Shown piece by piece: positions 22,771 to 31,654 of a stretch of DNA of 64,000 bases. Below the pieces are notes generated by a model. It worked only from the letters and a program-made list of their open reading frames with translations, did not search any database and had not been told where the DNA came from. Origin of the DNA: Providencia alcalifaciens (GTDB lineage Bacteria > Pseudomonadota > Gammaproteobacteria > Enterobacterales > Enterobacteriaceae); the NCBI GenBank assembly GCA_025961275.1, contig JAOQNJ010000001.1:3617353-3681352 (forward strand), written 5' to 3'. Within the stretch, counting starts at the first letter, position 1; every line of letters starts with the position of its first letter. Made by a program: the position numbers and the translations under genes.

Positions 22771-23181
22771 ATGGCAAGAGAATTCAGTCGTTCTCAGCGC
22801 GTAGCACAAGAAATGCAAAAAGAAATTGCAATTATCTTGCAGCGTGAAATTAAAGATCCCCGCATTGGTATGGTAACCGTTTCTGGTATTGAGCTTTCAA
22901 GAGACTTAGCTTACGGTAAAGTTTTTGTTACTTTCCTAAATATCGCTCATGAAGAGCATGAATCTCAGACGGTCGAAGATGGCATTAAAGCACTGAATGA
23001 GGCTGCTGGCTTTATTCGTTCTTTACTAGGTAAAGCGATGCGTTTACGCATCATTCCAGAGCTGACGTTCTCATACGATAGCTCATTGGTTGATGGTATG
23101 CGCATGTCTAACTTAGTTTCTAATGTCATTCGCAATGATGAGATCCGCCGCTTGAATGCGGATGAAAAAGAGGAAAAGTAA
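22771..23181 (+). CDS. rbfA: Ribosome-binding factor A
   Basis: A 136-residue KH-type protein that binds the 30S subunit and 16S helix 1, needed for late maturation and cold adaptation. Signature segments are [20 protein letters not shown] and [23 protein letters not shown] at 22771 follows AGGAG. An upstream in-frame ATG at 22741 lies inside the hairpin and is rejected. Its stop shares one base with the truB start. Confidence 0.96.
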   Translation: MAREFSRSQRVAQEMQKEIAIILQREIKDPRIGMVTVSGIELSRDLAYGKVFVTFLNIAHEEHESQTVEDGIKALNEAAGFIRSLLGKAMRLRIIPELTFSYDSSLVDGMRMSNLVSNVIRNDEIRRLNADEKEEK

Positions 23182-24134
23182 TGGGGCGTCGTCGTAGCGG
23201 CCGTGATATAGACGGTGTTTTGCTGCTGGATAAACCCACTGATATTTCTTCAAATGATGCGCTGCAAAAAGTGCGGCGCTTCTTCAATGCAAATAAAGCG
23301 GGCCACACGGGTGCGTTAGATCCACTTGCAACAGGAATGCTTCCTGTTTGTCTCGGTGAAGCAACCAAATTTTCTCAATTTCTGCTCGATTCAGATAAGC
23401 GCTATCGTGTTATTGCACGATTAGGGCAACGCACGGATACTTCCGATTCCCACGGTGAAATTATTAGTGAGCGTAAAGTAGATTTTACACAAGCTCAGCT
23501 AGATGATGCGTTAAATTATTTTCGCGGTGATACACTACAAGTTCCTTCTATGTACTCGGCATTAAAACACCAAGGTCGTCCCTTGTATGAATATGCCCGT
23601 AAAGGGATTACGATTGAGCGAGAAGCTCGCCCTATCACTGTGTATGAATTGCAGTTTATTCGTTTAGAAAATGATGAGCTTGAACTTGAGATCCACTGCT
23701 CTAAAGGCACCTATATTCGGACAATTATTGATGATTTAGGTGAGATGCTCGGCTGTGGAGCACATGTAATTTATTTACGTAGGGTTCAGGTTGCAAACTA
23801 CCCTTACGAGCGTATGGTAACACTAGAGCAGCTTGCAGCCTTAAGGGCTCAGGTTGATCAAGGCGAGGAGTCATTTGAATCATTGCTCGACACTTTACTA
23901 TTGCCAATGGATACTGCAGTAGTTCATTTTCCGGCAGTTAATTTGACTGAGGAAACTGCGGCATATTTTAAGCAAGGCCAGCCTGTTAGAACGGATATAG
24001 GTGGATTAGCTGAAGGTACGATGGTTAGGGTTACTTGCGGTGATTCTCAACGCTTTATTGGTATTGCTTTGATTAGTGAAGATATGCGGGTAGCACCACG
24101 ACGTTTAGTCGTGGAAAATGAAGAATCAGCATAG
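23181..24134 (+). CDS. truB: tRNA pseudouridine-55 synthase TruB
   Basis: A 317-residue enzyme forming the universal pseudouridine in the T loop. The catalytic aspartate is Asp47 in [15 protein letters not shown]. Other family motifs are [19 protein letters not shown] and [10 protein letters not shown], and a C-terminal PUA-like domain follows. ATGA-type one-base overlap with rbfA implies coupled translation. Confidence 0.97.
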   Translation: MGRRRSGRDIDGVLLLDKPTDISSNDALQKVRRFFNANKAGHTGALDPLATGMLPVCLGEATKFSQFLLDSDKRYRVIARLGQRTDTSDSHGEIISERKVDFTQAQLDDALNYFRGDTLQVPSMYSALKHQGRPLYEYARKGITIEREARPITVYELQFIRLENDELELEIHCSKGTYIRTIIDDLGEMLGCGAHVIYLRRVQVANYPYERMVTLEQLAALRAQVDQGEESFESLLDTLLLPMDTAVVHFPAVNLTEETAAYFKQGQPVRTDIGGLAEGTMVRVTCGDSQRFIGIALISEDMRVAPRRLVVENEESA

Positions 24135-24143
24135 CGGCGCTTA

Positions 24144-24172
24144 TTGCTTTGCTTTTATAAGCAGCGTAGAAT
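24144..24172 (+). promoter_or_regulatory. Probable rpsO promoter
   Basis: TTGCTT (24144-24149), 17-bp spacer, TAGAAT (24167-24172), in the truB-rpsO gap about 75 bp before the rpsO start. Confidence 0.6.
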
Positions 24173-24179
24173 GGCGGCG

Positions 24180-24262
24180 CTTAATCTGTGAGATGCTAAA
24201 TTAGAGATTGGCTCTCATTACATACATTTATACTTTTTTTGGAGTTTATTATGTCTCTAAGT
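24180..24262 (+). promoter_or_regulatory. Possible S15 autoregulatory leader of rpsO
   Basis: E. coli S15 represses its own translation through a pseudoknot around the rpsO ribosome site. Here the TTTTTTTGGAGTTTATTATGTCTC block around the start is nearly the same as in E. coli, but the upstream half has diverged. The pseudoknot is inferred from family knowledge, not demonstrated by pairing. Confidence 0.35.
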
Positions 24263-24520
24263 ACTGAAGCGAAAGCAAAAATCGTTGCTGAATTTGGCCG
24301 CGGTGAAAATGACACTGGTTCAAGCGAAGTGCAAATTGCTCTTCTAACTGCACAAATTAACCATCTGCAAAGCCATTTCTCTGAGCACAAAAAAGATCAC
24401 CACAGCCGTCGTGGACTGCTGCGTATGGTTGCTCAGCGTCGTAGATTGCAAGCTTACCTGAAAAACAAAGATATCGCGGGTTACACTGCTCTTATCGAAC
24501 GTCTGGGTCTGCGTCGCTAA
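24251..24520 (+). CDS. rpsO: 30S ribosomal protein S15
   Basis: An 89-residue primary 16S rRNA-binding protein. Signature: [20 protein letters not shown], then [20 protein letters not shown], ending [12 protein letters not shown] at 24251 follows TGGAG. An upstream ATG at 24239 is rejected by length. It is followed by a terminator and pnp, the standard rpsO-pnp arrangement. Confidence 0.97.
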   Translation: MSLSTEAKAKIVAEFGRGENDTGSSEVQIALLTAQINHLQSHFSEHKKDHHSRRGLLRMVAQRRRLQAYLKNKDIAGYTALIERLGLRR

Positions 24521-24537
24521 TCTAGTCAGTTTCAGTG

Positions 24538-24566
24538 GAAAGGGGCCAAATGGCCCCTTTTCTTCT
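24538..24566 (+). terminator. rpsO terminator
   Basis: AAAGGGGCCA / TGGCCCCTTTT stem with a short loop and a T-rich tail, between rpsO and pnp. Confidence 0.85.
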
Positions 24567-24662
24567 AAAAGTTGCATTTAAAGTTGAAGTAATACTCGAA
24601 TTATACTTAACTTGAATGCTAAGCTATGATTTATAATTAGTTGTTTAATTGAAGCCTCTTTA

Positions 24663-24741
24663 GCTACAACCGATTCGCGCGGCTAATGAGAGAATTGATA
24701 ATTTGAATATCAGTCTTCTCATTAGTCGCGAGGCTGTAGTA
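24663..24741 (+). promoter_or_regulatory. pnp leader long hairpin (RNase III/PNPase autoregulation)
   Basis: CTACAACCGATTCGCGCGGCTAA pairs with most of a matching arm at 24716-24740 (CTCATTAGTCGCGAGGCTGTAG), forming a long imperfect hairpin about 60 bases before pnp. In E. coli RNase III cleaves such a hairpin and PNPase then degrades the leader, limiting its own expression. The same structure here is strong evidence for the same control. Confidence 0.8.
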
Positions 24742-24800
24742 GGAAGAGAAAGCCAATGCCGCTAGAGATGCTCAAGCGGCCTAAAATGAAGGGTAATATT

Positions 24801-26921
24801 TTGTTAAATCCTATCGTTCGCAAATTTCAATACGGTCAACACACCGTATCGATTGAAACAGGCATGATGGCTCGTCAAGCGACGGCTGCTGTTATGGTGA
24901 ATATGGATGATACTGCGGTTTTCGTTACTGCAGTCGCTAAGAAAAAAGTTAAAGAAGGTCAGGACTTCTTCCCACTGACTGTTAACTATCAAGAACGTAC
25001 CTATGCAGCAGGTCGTATTCCAGGAAGTTTCTTCCGTCGTGAAGGTCGTCCTAGCGAAGGTGAAACTCTGGTCGCGCGCCTTATTGACCGCCCATTACGT
25101 CCACTGTTCCCAGAAAGTTTCCTGAACGAAATCCAAATCATTGCAACAGTTGTCTCTGTTAACCCACAAGTTAACCCAGATATCGTTGCTATGATCGGTG
25201 CTTCAGCTGCACTAGCGCTGTCAGGCGTTCCTTTTAATGGCCCAATTGGTGCTGCTCGTGTTGGTTTCATTGATGACCAATATGTGCTGAACCCAACTGC
25301 AGATGAACTCAAATCAAGCCGCCTTGATCTAGTTGTTGCTGGGACAGAAAGTGCAGTACTAATGGTTGAATCTGAAGCAGAACTATTAAGCGAAGAGCAA
25401 ATGCTCGGCGCGGTTGTATTTGGTCATGATCAACAACAAGTTGTGATTAAAGAAATCAACGAATTAGTGAAACAAGCAGGTAAAGAGAAATGGGATTGGC
25501 AGCCAGAACCAGTTAACCAAGCTCTGAGCGATAAAGTAACTGCACTTGTACAAAGCCGTATGGGTGATGCTTACCGTATCACTGATAAGCAAGAGCGTTA
25601 TGCACAAGTTGACTTGATTAAAGATGAAGTTACCGCTGCAATCGTTGCTGAAGATGAAAACGTTGATACTTCTGAAATTTCAGATCTACTTGCTAGCTTA
25701 GAAAAACAAGTTGTTCGTACACGTGTTATCCGTGGTGAACCACGTATCGATGGTCGTGAGAAAGACATGGTTCGTGCACTTGATGTACGTACTGGTGTTC
25801 TGCCGCGTACACACGGTTCCGCACTGTTTACACGTGGCGAAACTCAGGCACTGGTTACAGCTACACTGGGTACTGAACGAGATGCACAGGTTATTGACCA
25901 GCTAATGGGTGAATACACCGATCGTTTCTTGTTCCACTATAATTTCCCTCCGTACTCTGTTGGTGAAACTGGCATGGTCGGTTCACCTAAGCGTCGTGAA
26001 ATTGGTCATGGCCGTTTAGCAAAACGTGGTGTTCTGGCTGTTATGCCAAACCATGCTGATTTCCCATACACTGTCCGTGTTGTTTCAGAAATCACCGAAT
26101 CAAACGGTTCATCATCAATGGCATCTGTATGTGGTGCTTCTTTGGCTCTGATGGATGCGGGCGTACCAATTAAAGCTGCTGTTGCGGGTATCGCAATGGG
26201 CTTGGTTAAAGAAGGTAATGATTTTGTCGTTCTTTCTGACATCCTCGGTGATGAAGACCACTTAGGCGATATGGACTTTAAAGTTGCTGGGAGCCGTGAA
26301 GGTATCAGTGCACTGCAAATGGACATTAAAATTGAAGGTATCACTAGCGAAATCATGCAAGTTGCATTGAACCAAGCGAAAGGTGCTCGCCTTCACATCT
26401 TGGGTACAATGGAACAAGCAATCAATGGCCCTCGTGAAGAGATTTCTGAATTTGCTCCACGCATCTACACTATCCGTATCAATCCAGACAAGATCAAAGA
26501 TGTTATCGGTAAAGGCGGTTCAGTGATTCGTGCACTGACCGAAGAAACGGGTACAACTATTGAGATTGAAGATGATGGTACCGTTAAGATTGCTGCAACT
26601 GATGGCTTGAAAGCGAAAGAAGCTATTCGTCGTATTGAAGAAATCACCGCAGAAGTTGAAGTGGGTCGCGTTTACCCAGGTAAAGTGACTCGCATTGTTG
26701 ACTTTGGTGCATTCGTTGCAATTGGCGGCGGTAAAGAAGGTTTAGTTCATATTTCTCAAATCGCAGACAAGCGTGTTGAGAAAGTGACTGATTATCTACA
26801 AATGGGTCAAGAAGTTCCGGTTAAGGTATTGGAAATCGATCGCCAAGGTCGTATCCGCCTGAGCATGAAAGAAGCTGTTGCTACTGAAGAAACACCAGCA
26901 CAGCAGGATTCAGCACAATAG
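24801..26921 (+). CDS. pnp: Polynucleotide phosphorylase
   Basis: A 706-residue 3-prime to 5-prime exoribonuclease and degradosome component. Two RNase PH-like domains flank an all-helical linker: [20 protein letters not shown] in the first and [20 protein letters not shown] in the second. Then come a KH domain ([17 protein letters not shown]) and an S1 domain ([20 protein letters not shown]). TTG at 24801 gives the E. coli N-terminus and follows AAGGG. ATG at 24786 (MKGNIL...) and ATG at 24756 are alternatives. Confidence 0.95.
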   Translation: MLNPIVRKFQYGQHTVSIETGMMARQATAAVMVNMDDTAVFVTAVAKKKVKEGQDFFPLTVNYQERTYAAGRIPGSFFRREGRPSEGETLVARLIDRPLRPLFPESFLNEIQIIATVVSVNPQVNPDIVAMIGASAALALSGVPFNGPIGAARVGFIDDQYVLNPTADELKSSRLDLVVAGTESAVLMVESEAELLSEEQMLGAVVFGHDQQQVVIKEINELVKQAGKEKWDWQPEPVNQALSDKVTALVQSRMGDAYRITDKQERYAQVDLIKDEVTAAIVAEDENVDTSEISDLLASLEKQVVRTRVIRGEPRIDGREKDMVRALDVRTGVLPRTHGSALFTRGETQALVTATLGTERDAQVIDQLMGEYTDRFLFHYNFPPYSVGETGMVGSPKRREIGHGRLAKRGVLAVMPNHADFPYTVRVVSEITESNGSSSMASVCGASLALMDAGVPIKAAVAGIAMGLVKEGNDFVVLSDILGDEDHLGDMDFKVAGSREGISALQMDIKIEGITSEIMQVALNQAKGARLHILGTMEQAINGPREEISEFAPRIYTIRINPDKIKDVIGKGGSVIRALTEETGTTIEIEDDGTVKIAATDGLKAKEAIRRIEEITAEVEVGRVYPGKVTRIVDFGAFVAIGGGKEGLVHISQIADKRVEKVTDYLQMGQEVPVKVLEIDRQGRIRLSMKEAVATEETPAQQDSAQ

Positions 26922-27002
26922 GCTGAATCTGAACAGCGCCCTATAGATTTAGGGCGCAATTAGCCATAATTTGCTGAAATAGTGGTAATGTAAGGACGGA
27001 GT

Positions 27003-27920
27003 ATGCTGAACAGTATCTGTCTTCGGTTTAGGGACTTAAACGGGGTAACTCGTGGGCTCTCTGCGCTTATCTTTTTTGTACTCCTTGGGTGCAGTAGTAA
27101 AGATTGGCGTAAAAACGAGGTATTTGCCGTTCCTCTACAACCTTCTTTACAGCAAGAAGTAATATTGGCTCGTATGGAACAAATCCTTGCGAGCCGATCT
27201 TTGACCGATGATGAGTACGCTCAGCTTTTATATGAGCGCGGAGTGTTGTATGATAGTCTCGGTCTAAGGGCGTTGGCGCGGAATGATTTTTCAACCGCAT
27301 TATCCATTCGTCCTGATATTCCTGAAATTTTTAATTTTCTAGGAATTTATTTTACGCAGGCGGGCAACTATGATGCCGCTTATGAAGCGTTTGATTCTGT
27401 ATTAGAGCTTGATCCAACTTACAATTTCGCGCGTATGAACCGCGGCATCGCATTATATTACGGTGGCCGCTACAAATTAGCGCAGGATGATCTGCTGGCG
27501 TATTATCAGATAGATCCAAATGATCCTTTTCGTACACTATGGCTTTATTTAGTTGAGAAAGACATAGACCCGCGTATGGCGCAAGGTAATCTTGCGGCTC
27601 GTTATAACAACGCGGAGAAGGGGCAATGGGGCTGGAATATCGTAGAGTTTTACCTTGGCAATATCAGTGAAAATACACTGATGGAACGCTTAAAAGAAAC
27701 TTCTACGGATAACACTTCGCTCGCTGAGCATCTCAGTGAAACTAACTTCTATTTAGGTAAGCATTACCTAAGTCTGGGGGATAAGGATAGCGCTTCAGCG
27801 TTATTCAAACTGACGGTGGCTAACAACGCTCACAGCTTTGTTGAACACCGCTATGCATTGTTGGAATTGGCGCTGTTAGGCCAAGAACAAGACGACCTTC
27901 TAGAATCGGGCCAGCAATAG
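27003..27920 (+). CDS. nlpI: Lipoprotein NlpI
   Basis: A 305-residue outer-membrane lipoprotein that acts as adaptor for the protease Prc and for peptidoglycan hydrolases such as MepS. A hydrophobic leader ends in lipobox VLLGC with Cys30. TPR repeats follow, including [20 protein letters not shown] and [20 protein letters not shown]. The C-terminal [20 protein letters not shown] segment matches E. coli. The leader is about ten residues longer than in E. coli. Start supported by AAGGACGGAG. Confidence 0.96.
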   Translation: MLNSICLRFRDLNGVTRGLSALIFFVLLGCSSKDWRKNEVFAVPLQPSLQQEVILARMEQILASRSLTDDEYAQLLYERGVLYDSLGLRALARNDFSTALSIRPDIPEIFNFLGIYFTQAGNYDAAYEAFDSVLELDPTYNFARMNRGIALYYGGRYKLAQDDLLAYYQIDPNDPFRTLWLYLVEKDIDPRMAQGNLAARYNNAEKGQWGWNIVEFYLGNISENTLMERLKETSTDNTSLAEHLSETNFYLGKHYLSLGDKDSASALFKLTVANNAHSFVEHRYALLELALLGQEQDDLLESGQQ

Positions 27921-28020
27921 CTGACGAACATTTCATGATTATTTTTCTAAGTCATCATCCCTAGGGATGACGGACTATTTGTTCGTTTAATAAAACAATT
28001 TGAGCCAGTTCACATTTTAA

Positions 28021-28107
28021 ATGAAAATGACCGAAATGAATTTCGTGCGGTTATGTAAACTGGCCGCCATAGAGTATGAGGCACATTTACATGACTACCG
28101 AGACTGA
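28021..28107 (+). CDS. yrbN: YrbN-like leader peptide overlapping deaD
   Basis: A 28-codon ORF reading [20 protein letters not shown] and ending HLHDYRD. It sits where E. coli has the short yrbN gene between nlpI and deaD and has the LCxLAAI core I associate with YrbN. The deaD ATG at 28091 lies inside it in another frame, 17 bases before its stop, so translation of the two is probably coupled. It may help control DeaD expression on cold shock. I compared it with YrbN from memory, so identity is likely but not certain. Confidence 0.7.
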   Translation: MKMTEMNFVRLCKLAAIEYEAHLHDYRD

Positions 28108-30049
28108 TATCTCTTTCGCTGATCTAGGTTTATCAGCGTCTATTTTGACTGCACTTAACGACCTGGGATACGAAAAACCTTCACCAATCCAAAAACAATG
28201 TATTCCATTGTTGTTGGATGGCAATGATGTATTGGGTATGGCACAAACTGGTAGTGGTAAAACCGCTGCATTTGGTTTGCCATTACTGCACAACATTGAC
28301 CCTGATTTAAAAGCTCCGCAAATTTTAGTCTTAGCACCAACTCGTGAGTTGGCTGTTCAGGTTGCTGAAGCGATGAGCGATTTTTCTAAACATATGAGCC
28401 GCGTTAACGTTGTTGCTTTGTATGGTGGCCAACGTTATGACGTACAGCTGCGTGCTTTACGTCAAGGACCACAAGTTGTTGTTGGTACACCTGGTCGTCT
28501 TCTTGACCACTTAAAACGCGGTACTTTAGACCTGTCTAAACTGAAAGGTTTAGTACTGGATGAAGCTGATGAAATGTTGAGAATGGGCTTTATTGAAGAT
28601 GTTGAAAACATCATGAGCCAAATTCCTGCTCAGCACCAAACAGCCCTGTTCTCGGCAACAATGCCAGAACCTATTCGTCGCATTACGCGCCGATTCATGA
28701 AAGATCCGAAAGAAATTCGCATTCAGGCTAGCATTACTACACGTCCAGACATTGCTCAGAGCTATTGGACTGTTAGCGGCATGCGTAAGAATGAAGCATT
28801 AGTTCGTTTCTTAGAAGCGGAAGATTTTGATGCTGCAATCATTTTTGTAAGAACTAAAAACGCAACGCTAGAAGTGGCTGAAGCCCTTGAGCGTAGCGGT
28901 TATAACAGTGCTGCACTGAATGGTGATATGAACCAAGCATTGCGTGAGCAAACGCTGGAACGTTTAAAAGATGGCCGTTTGGATATTTTGATTGCGACTG
29001 ATGTTGCGGCTCGTGGCCTTGACGTTGAGCGTATCAGCTTAGTTGTTAACTATGATATCCCAATGGATGCAGAATCTTACGTCCATCGTATCGGTCGTAC
29101 AGGTCGTGCAGGTCGCGCAGGTCGCGCATTACTGTTCGTTGAGAACCGTGAGCGTCGTCTTCTGCGTAACGTTGAACGCACTATGAAGCTGACTATTCCA
29201 GAAGTTGAACTGCCAGATTCACAAGTGTTAAGCGAGCGTCGTCAAGCTAAATTTGCTGCGAAAATTCAACAGCAATTTGAAAGTAGCGATTTAGATCAGT
29301 ACCGTGCACTGTTAGCTAAATTATCTCCATCAGAAGATGTTGATATGGAAATGTTAGCAGCAGCATTACTGAAAATGGCTCAAGGTGAGCGTGCACTTAT
29401 CCTGCCACCAGATGCACCACGCCGTCCGCGTCGTGAATTTAGCGATCGTAATGATCGTAGTGATGACCGTCGTCGTGACCGTAATAGCAGCACTAATAGC
29501 AACGGTAATGGTTTTGAGCGTGCCGAGCGTGGCGATCGTAGTCCTCGTCGTGAGCGTCGTGATGTTGGCGATATGGAAATGTACCGTATCGAAGTGGGTC
29601 GTGATGATGGTGTGGAAGTTCGTCATATCGTTGGTGCGATTGCTAATGAAGCAGACATCAGCAGCCGTTATATTGGTAACATTAAACTGTTTGGTACTCA
29701 CTCAACGATTGAGCTGCCAAAAGGAATGCCAACTGACGTATTGACTCACTTAAGCCGTGCTCGCGTTCTTAACAAACCAATGCAAATGCAATTGGTTGGT
29801 GATGCACAACCATTTGAACGCCGTGAGCGTCGTGGTGGTAGCGAAGGTGGTTTTGGTGCAGGCCGTCGTAACGACCGTGAAGGTAGTAGCCGTCGTGGCG
29901 CAGGTGCTGGTGACCGTGAAGGTGCTAACCGCCGTCGTGGTGCAGGTGCTGGTGACCGTAGCAACGCAAGTGGTGCAGCTCCACGCCCTCGTAGCGAAGA
30001 AAGCAATACAGCAGCTCCGCGCCGCCGTAGCTCTAGCCATAACGCATAA
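28091..30049 (+). CDS. deaD: DEAD-box RNA helicase DeaD/CsdA
   Basis: A 652-residue cold-shock RNA helicase for 50S assembly and mRNA decay. The Q motif ([12 protein letters not shown]) is followed by Walker [19 protein letters not shown] in [12 protein letters not shown] and [12 protein letters not shown] central RNA-binding domain includes [20 protein letters not shown]. The Arg/Gly-rich tail ([18 protein letters not shown]) is longer than in E. coli (629 residues). ATG at 28091 follows GAGG. An upstream ATG at 28076 precedes that site. The repetitive tail produces spurious ORFs on both strands. Confidence 0.96.
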   Translation: MTTETDISFADLGLSASILTALNDLGYEKPSPIQKQCIPLLLDGNDVLGMAQTGSGKTAAFGLPLLHNIDPDLKAPQILVLAPTRELAVQVAEAMSDFSKHMSRVNVVALYGGQRYDVQLRALRQGPQVVVGTPGRLLDHLKRGTLDLSKLKGLVLDEADEMLRMGFIEDVENIMSQIPAQHQTALFSATMPEPIRRITRRFMKDPKEIRIQASITTRPDIAQSYWTVSGMRKNEALVRFLEAEDFDAAIIFVRTKNATLEVAEALERSGYNSAALNGDMNQALREQTLERLKDGRLDILIATDVAARGLDVERISLVVNYDIPMDAESYVHRIGRTGRAGRAGRALLFVENRERRLLRNVERTMKLTIPEVELPDSQVLSERRQAKFAAKIQQQFESSDLDQYRALLAKLSPSEDVDMEMLAAALLKMAQGERALILPPDAPRRPRREFSDRNDRSDDRRRDRNSSTNSNGNGFERAERGDRSPRRERRDVGDMEMYRIEVGRDDGVEVRHIVGAIANEADISSRYIGNIKLFGTHSTIELPKGMPTDVLTHLSRARVLNKPMQMQLVGDAQPFERRERRGGSEGGFGAGRRNDREGSSRRGAGAGDREGANRRRGAGAGDRSNASGAAPRPRSEESNTAAPRRRSSSHNA

Positions 30050-30096
30050 TTAATTTTGCTATGTGCTTCTTAGAAAGAAGCACACAAGTAAAACAT

Positions 30097-30132
30097 AAAA
30101 CCCGCTATCTAAAATGGATAGCGGGTTTTTTT
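30097..30132 (+). terminator. deaD terminator
   Basis: AAACCCGCTATC / GATAGCGGGTTT perfect stem with a 6-nt loop and T7 tail. A smaller GTGCTTCTT/AAGAAGCAC hairpin lies at 30062-30082. Confidence 0.85.
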
Positions 30133-30137
30133 ATGGT

Positions 30138-30258
30138 TATACCGTTTATACTTCGAACAGTATGGTTATTGACCATACTTAGCTACCCGTGTCAGATATT
30201 ATGTATGTTCTCCGGAATAGCTTCGTTCGAACGGCTAGATAAAGTATGAATTATTTAA
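30138..30258 (+). repeat. Degenerate ERIC element
   Basis: It keeps the outline of an ERIC/IRU: an outer arm like TATACTTC, a centre with TATGTATGTTCTCC, and a closing GAATTATTTAAG arm. Many substitutions are present. It follows the deaD terminator. Confidence 0.55.
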
Positions 30259-30359
30259 GTTACAGATTATCTTAGGAATGGTGTTCTATTTTTTTGAGAA
30301 TAACGCTGTTTGCTTGATACAGAAATGTGATGAATAGTGGGAGGATGGCCCCCCCGAGG
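30259..30359. other. Gap between deaD and the 30360 gene
   Basis: With the preceding terminator and ERIC relic this makes a 310-bp gene-free stretch. Nothing else is recognisable. Confidence 0.5.
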
Positions 30360-30734
30360 TTATTTTTTATCCAGCAGCTCTTCAGCTTGTTTTTGTGGCA
30401 TTGGTAGATGATCATGGCTAACGACCACTTTCTTCACTTTATGATTAAACGCACTGACGGTGATCTCTTCTAAGAGACGAACTTCTACGGGGCTTAGGCC
30501 GCCTTCATTTTTTTCCAGAGCTTGGACAATAATACGGTGATGGGTTGTCAGGGGGAGTCTAACGTTAAGTTTCATTGCATCAATAAGTTGTATTAAAAGA
30601 CTTTGGGCAACAATAAAATCGCCAACGATTAGCCTAGATGATGAAAACTCACCTGTTGCAGTATATTCTTCATGGGTTTCTAAATTTTTTAAAGTCATTG
30701 AATCAGTACGAAACTGTAAATAGAAGTCAGCCAT
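30360..30734 (-). CDS. Uncharacterised 124-residue protein, weakly MreB-like
   Basis: I do not recognise this gene with confidence. The protein is soluble, with no signal or membrane segment. The stretch VGDFIVAQSLLIQLIDAMKL and following to AFNHKVKKVVV recalls the spacing of part of MreB (pattern DF-x-V-x3-LLQ ... VE-x2-AI-x-E ... V-x-L), but nucleotide-binding motifs are missing. ATG at 30734 follows AAGGAGAAC at good spacing. The ATG one codon upstream (30737) is close to it, and a start at 30794 would lie inside an ERIC relic. It lies downstream of btsR in the same direction, separated from it by that repeat. Confidence 0.6.
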   Translation of the reverse strand: MADFYLQFRTDSMTLKNLETHEEYTATGEFSSSRLIVGDFIVAQSLLIQLIDAMKLNVRLPLTTHHRIIVQALEKNEGGLSPVEVRLLEEITVSAFNHKVKKVVVSHDHLPMPQKQAEELLDKK

Positions 30735-30746
30735 CATTGTTCTCCT

Positions 30747-30864
30747 TATATATTCGTCATACTTCAAGTTACTGTCGGCTGTATTCCGAATCACAGCTCG
30801 CTGAATTTTTCAGTGAAACCACTTTACGGGCTAGATGCATGCAACTTGAATTATTTCAGATATA
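30747..30864 (+). repeat. ERIC-derived repeat downstream of btsR
   Basis: It begins TATATTCGTCATACTTCAAG and ends CAACTTGAATTATTTCAGAT, the two outer arms of ERIC. The core differs (no clear ACTTATGTA centre). It fills almost the whole gap between btsR and the 30360 gene. Confidence 0.65.
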
Positions 30865-30874
30865 TATTGATAAA

Positions 30875-31591
30875 TTAAATTAACCCAAGCGCCTCTTTTA
30901 ATGGTTTTAAATAGCGACGGCTTACTGGGATATGTTCGCCTGAAGATAAGACTAGCTCTGCTTGCCCACTATCGCCAAATAAAATTTCACTTAGTTGCGT
31001 CATATTGACTAAATATTGACGATGACAACGAATTAGCGGGGTGCGTAATTCTAAGGTTCTGAGAGTAAGTTCAGTAAAACCTTCTTGACCTTGGGTACTC
31101 ATTACATAAACACCACTCATTCTAGAGGTGACATATTGCACTTCATCTAGCTTCTTTAACCAAATACGGCTATGACCTGTACAGGGTATAAATTTTAAAG
31201 GTTCATGATCGCTAAGTACTTCGAGATTCTGTTTTTGTCTCCCTTGACGTAAACGAGTCAGGGTTTTACTGAGCCTTTCATTTTCTAAAGGTTTTAATAA
31301 ATAATCAAAAGCATCCTCTTCAAAAGCTTGGATCGCGAATTCATTAAAGGCCGTTAAAAAGACAATATAAGGTCTATCTTCTGGGTCGAGCATGCGCACC
31401 ATTTCAAGGCCTGTAATGCGTGGCATTTGAATATCGAGAAACACCACATCCGGTTTCTTTTTATGGATGACACCTATTGCTTCAATGGCATTAGCGCATT
31501 CGCCAATGATTTCAAGATCAGCATGCTCTTCGAGCAAGCAACGCAAGTTTTCTCGTGCTAGTGGTTCATCATCCACAATCAATACATTCAT
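30875..31591 (-). CDS. btsR: Response regulator BtsR (LytTR type)
   Basis: A 238-residue regulator matching E. coli BtsR (YehT). The receiver domain has acidic pocket [10 protein letters not shown] and phospho-acceptor Asp in [12 protein letters not shown]. The C-terminal LytTR DNA-binding domain has [27 protein letters not shown] and [14 protein letters not shown]. With BtsS it senses external pyruvate in E. coli and activates btsT. No btsT is in the window. ERIC fragments lie directly on both sides of the gene, and its ribosome site appears to be built from one. Confidence 0.93.
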   Translation of the reverse strand: MNVLIVDDEPLARENLRCLLEEHADLEIIGECANAIEAIGVIHKKKPDVVFLDIQMPRITGLEMVRMLDPEDRPYIVFLTAFNEFAIQAFEEDAFDYLLKPLENERLSKTLTRLRQGRQKQNLEVLSDHEPLKFIPCTGHSRIWLKKLDEVQYVTSRMSGVYVMSTQGQEGFTELTLRTLELRTPLIRCHRQYLVNMTQLSEILFGDSGQAELVLSSGEHIPVSRRYLKPLKEALGLI

Positions 31592-31642
31592 ATATACTCT
31601 TTATACTTCAAGCCACATGTAGCATGAATTATTTTGATTATA
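31592..31642 (+). repeat. 51-bp ERIC remnant between btsS and btsR
   Basis: Outer arms only: TATACTCTTTATACTTCAAG, then GCATGAATTATTTTGATTAT. The roughly 75-bp centre is missing. It occupies most of the 63-bp gap between the btsS stop and the btsR start. Confidence 0.65.
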
Positions 31643-31654
31643 AGTTTAATCATT

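Noticed and set aside
29366-30053. Several ORFs of 86-119 codons on both strands in the deaD tail
   Set aside because: They arise from the repetitive Arg/Gly-coding region, and their valine/threonine-rich translations are typical of shadows.
30638-30883. 81-codon plus-strand ORF
   Set aside because: It is antisense to the 30360 gene and runs through an ERIC-derived repeat.
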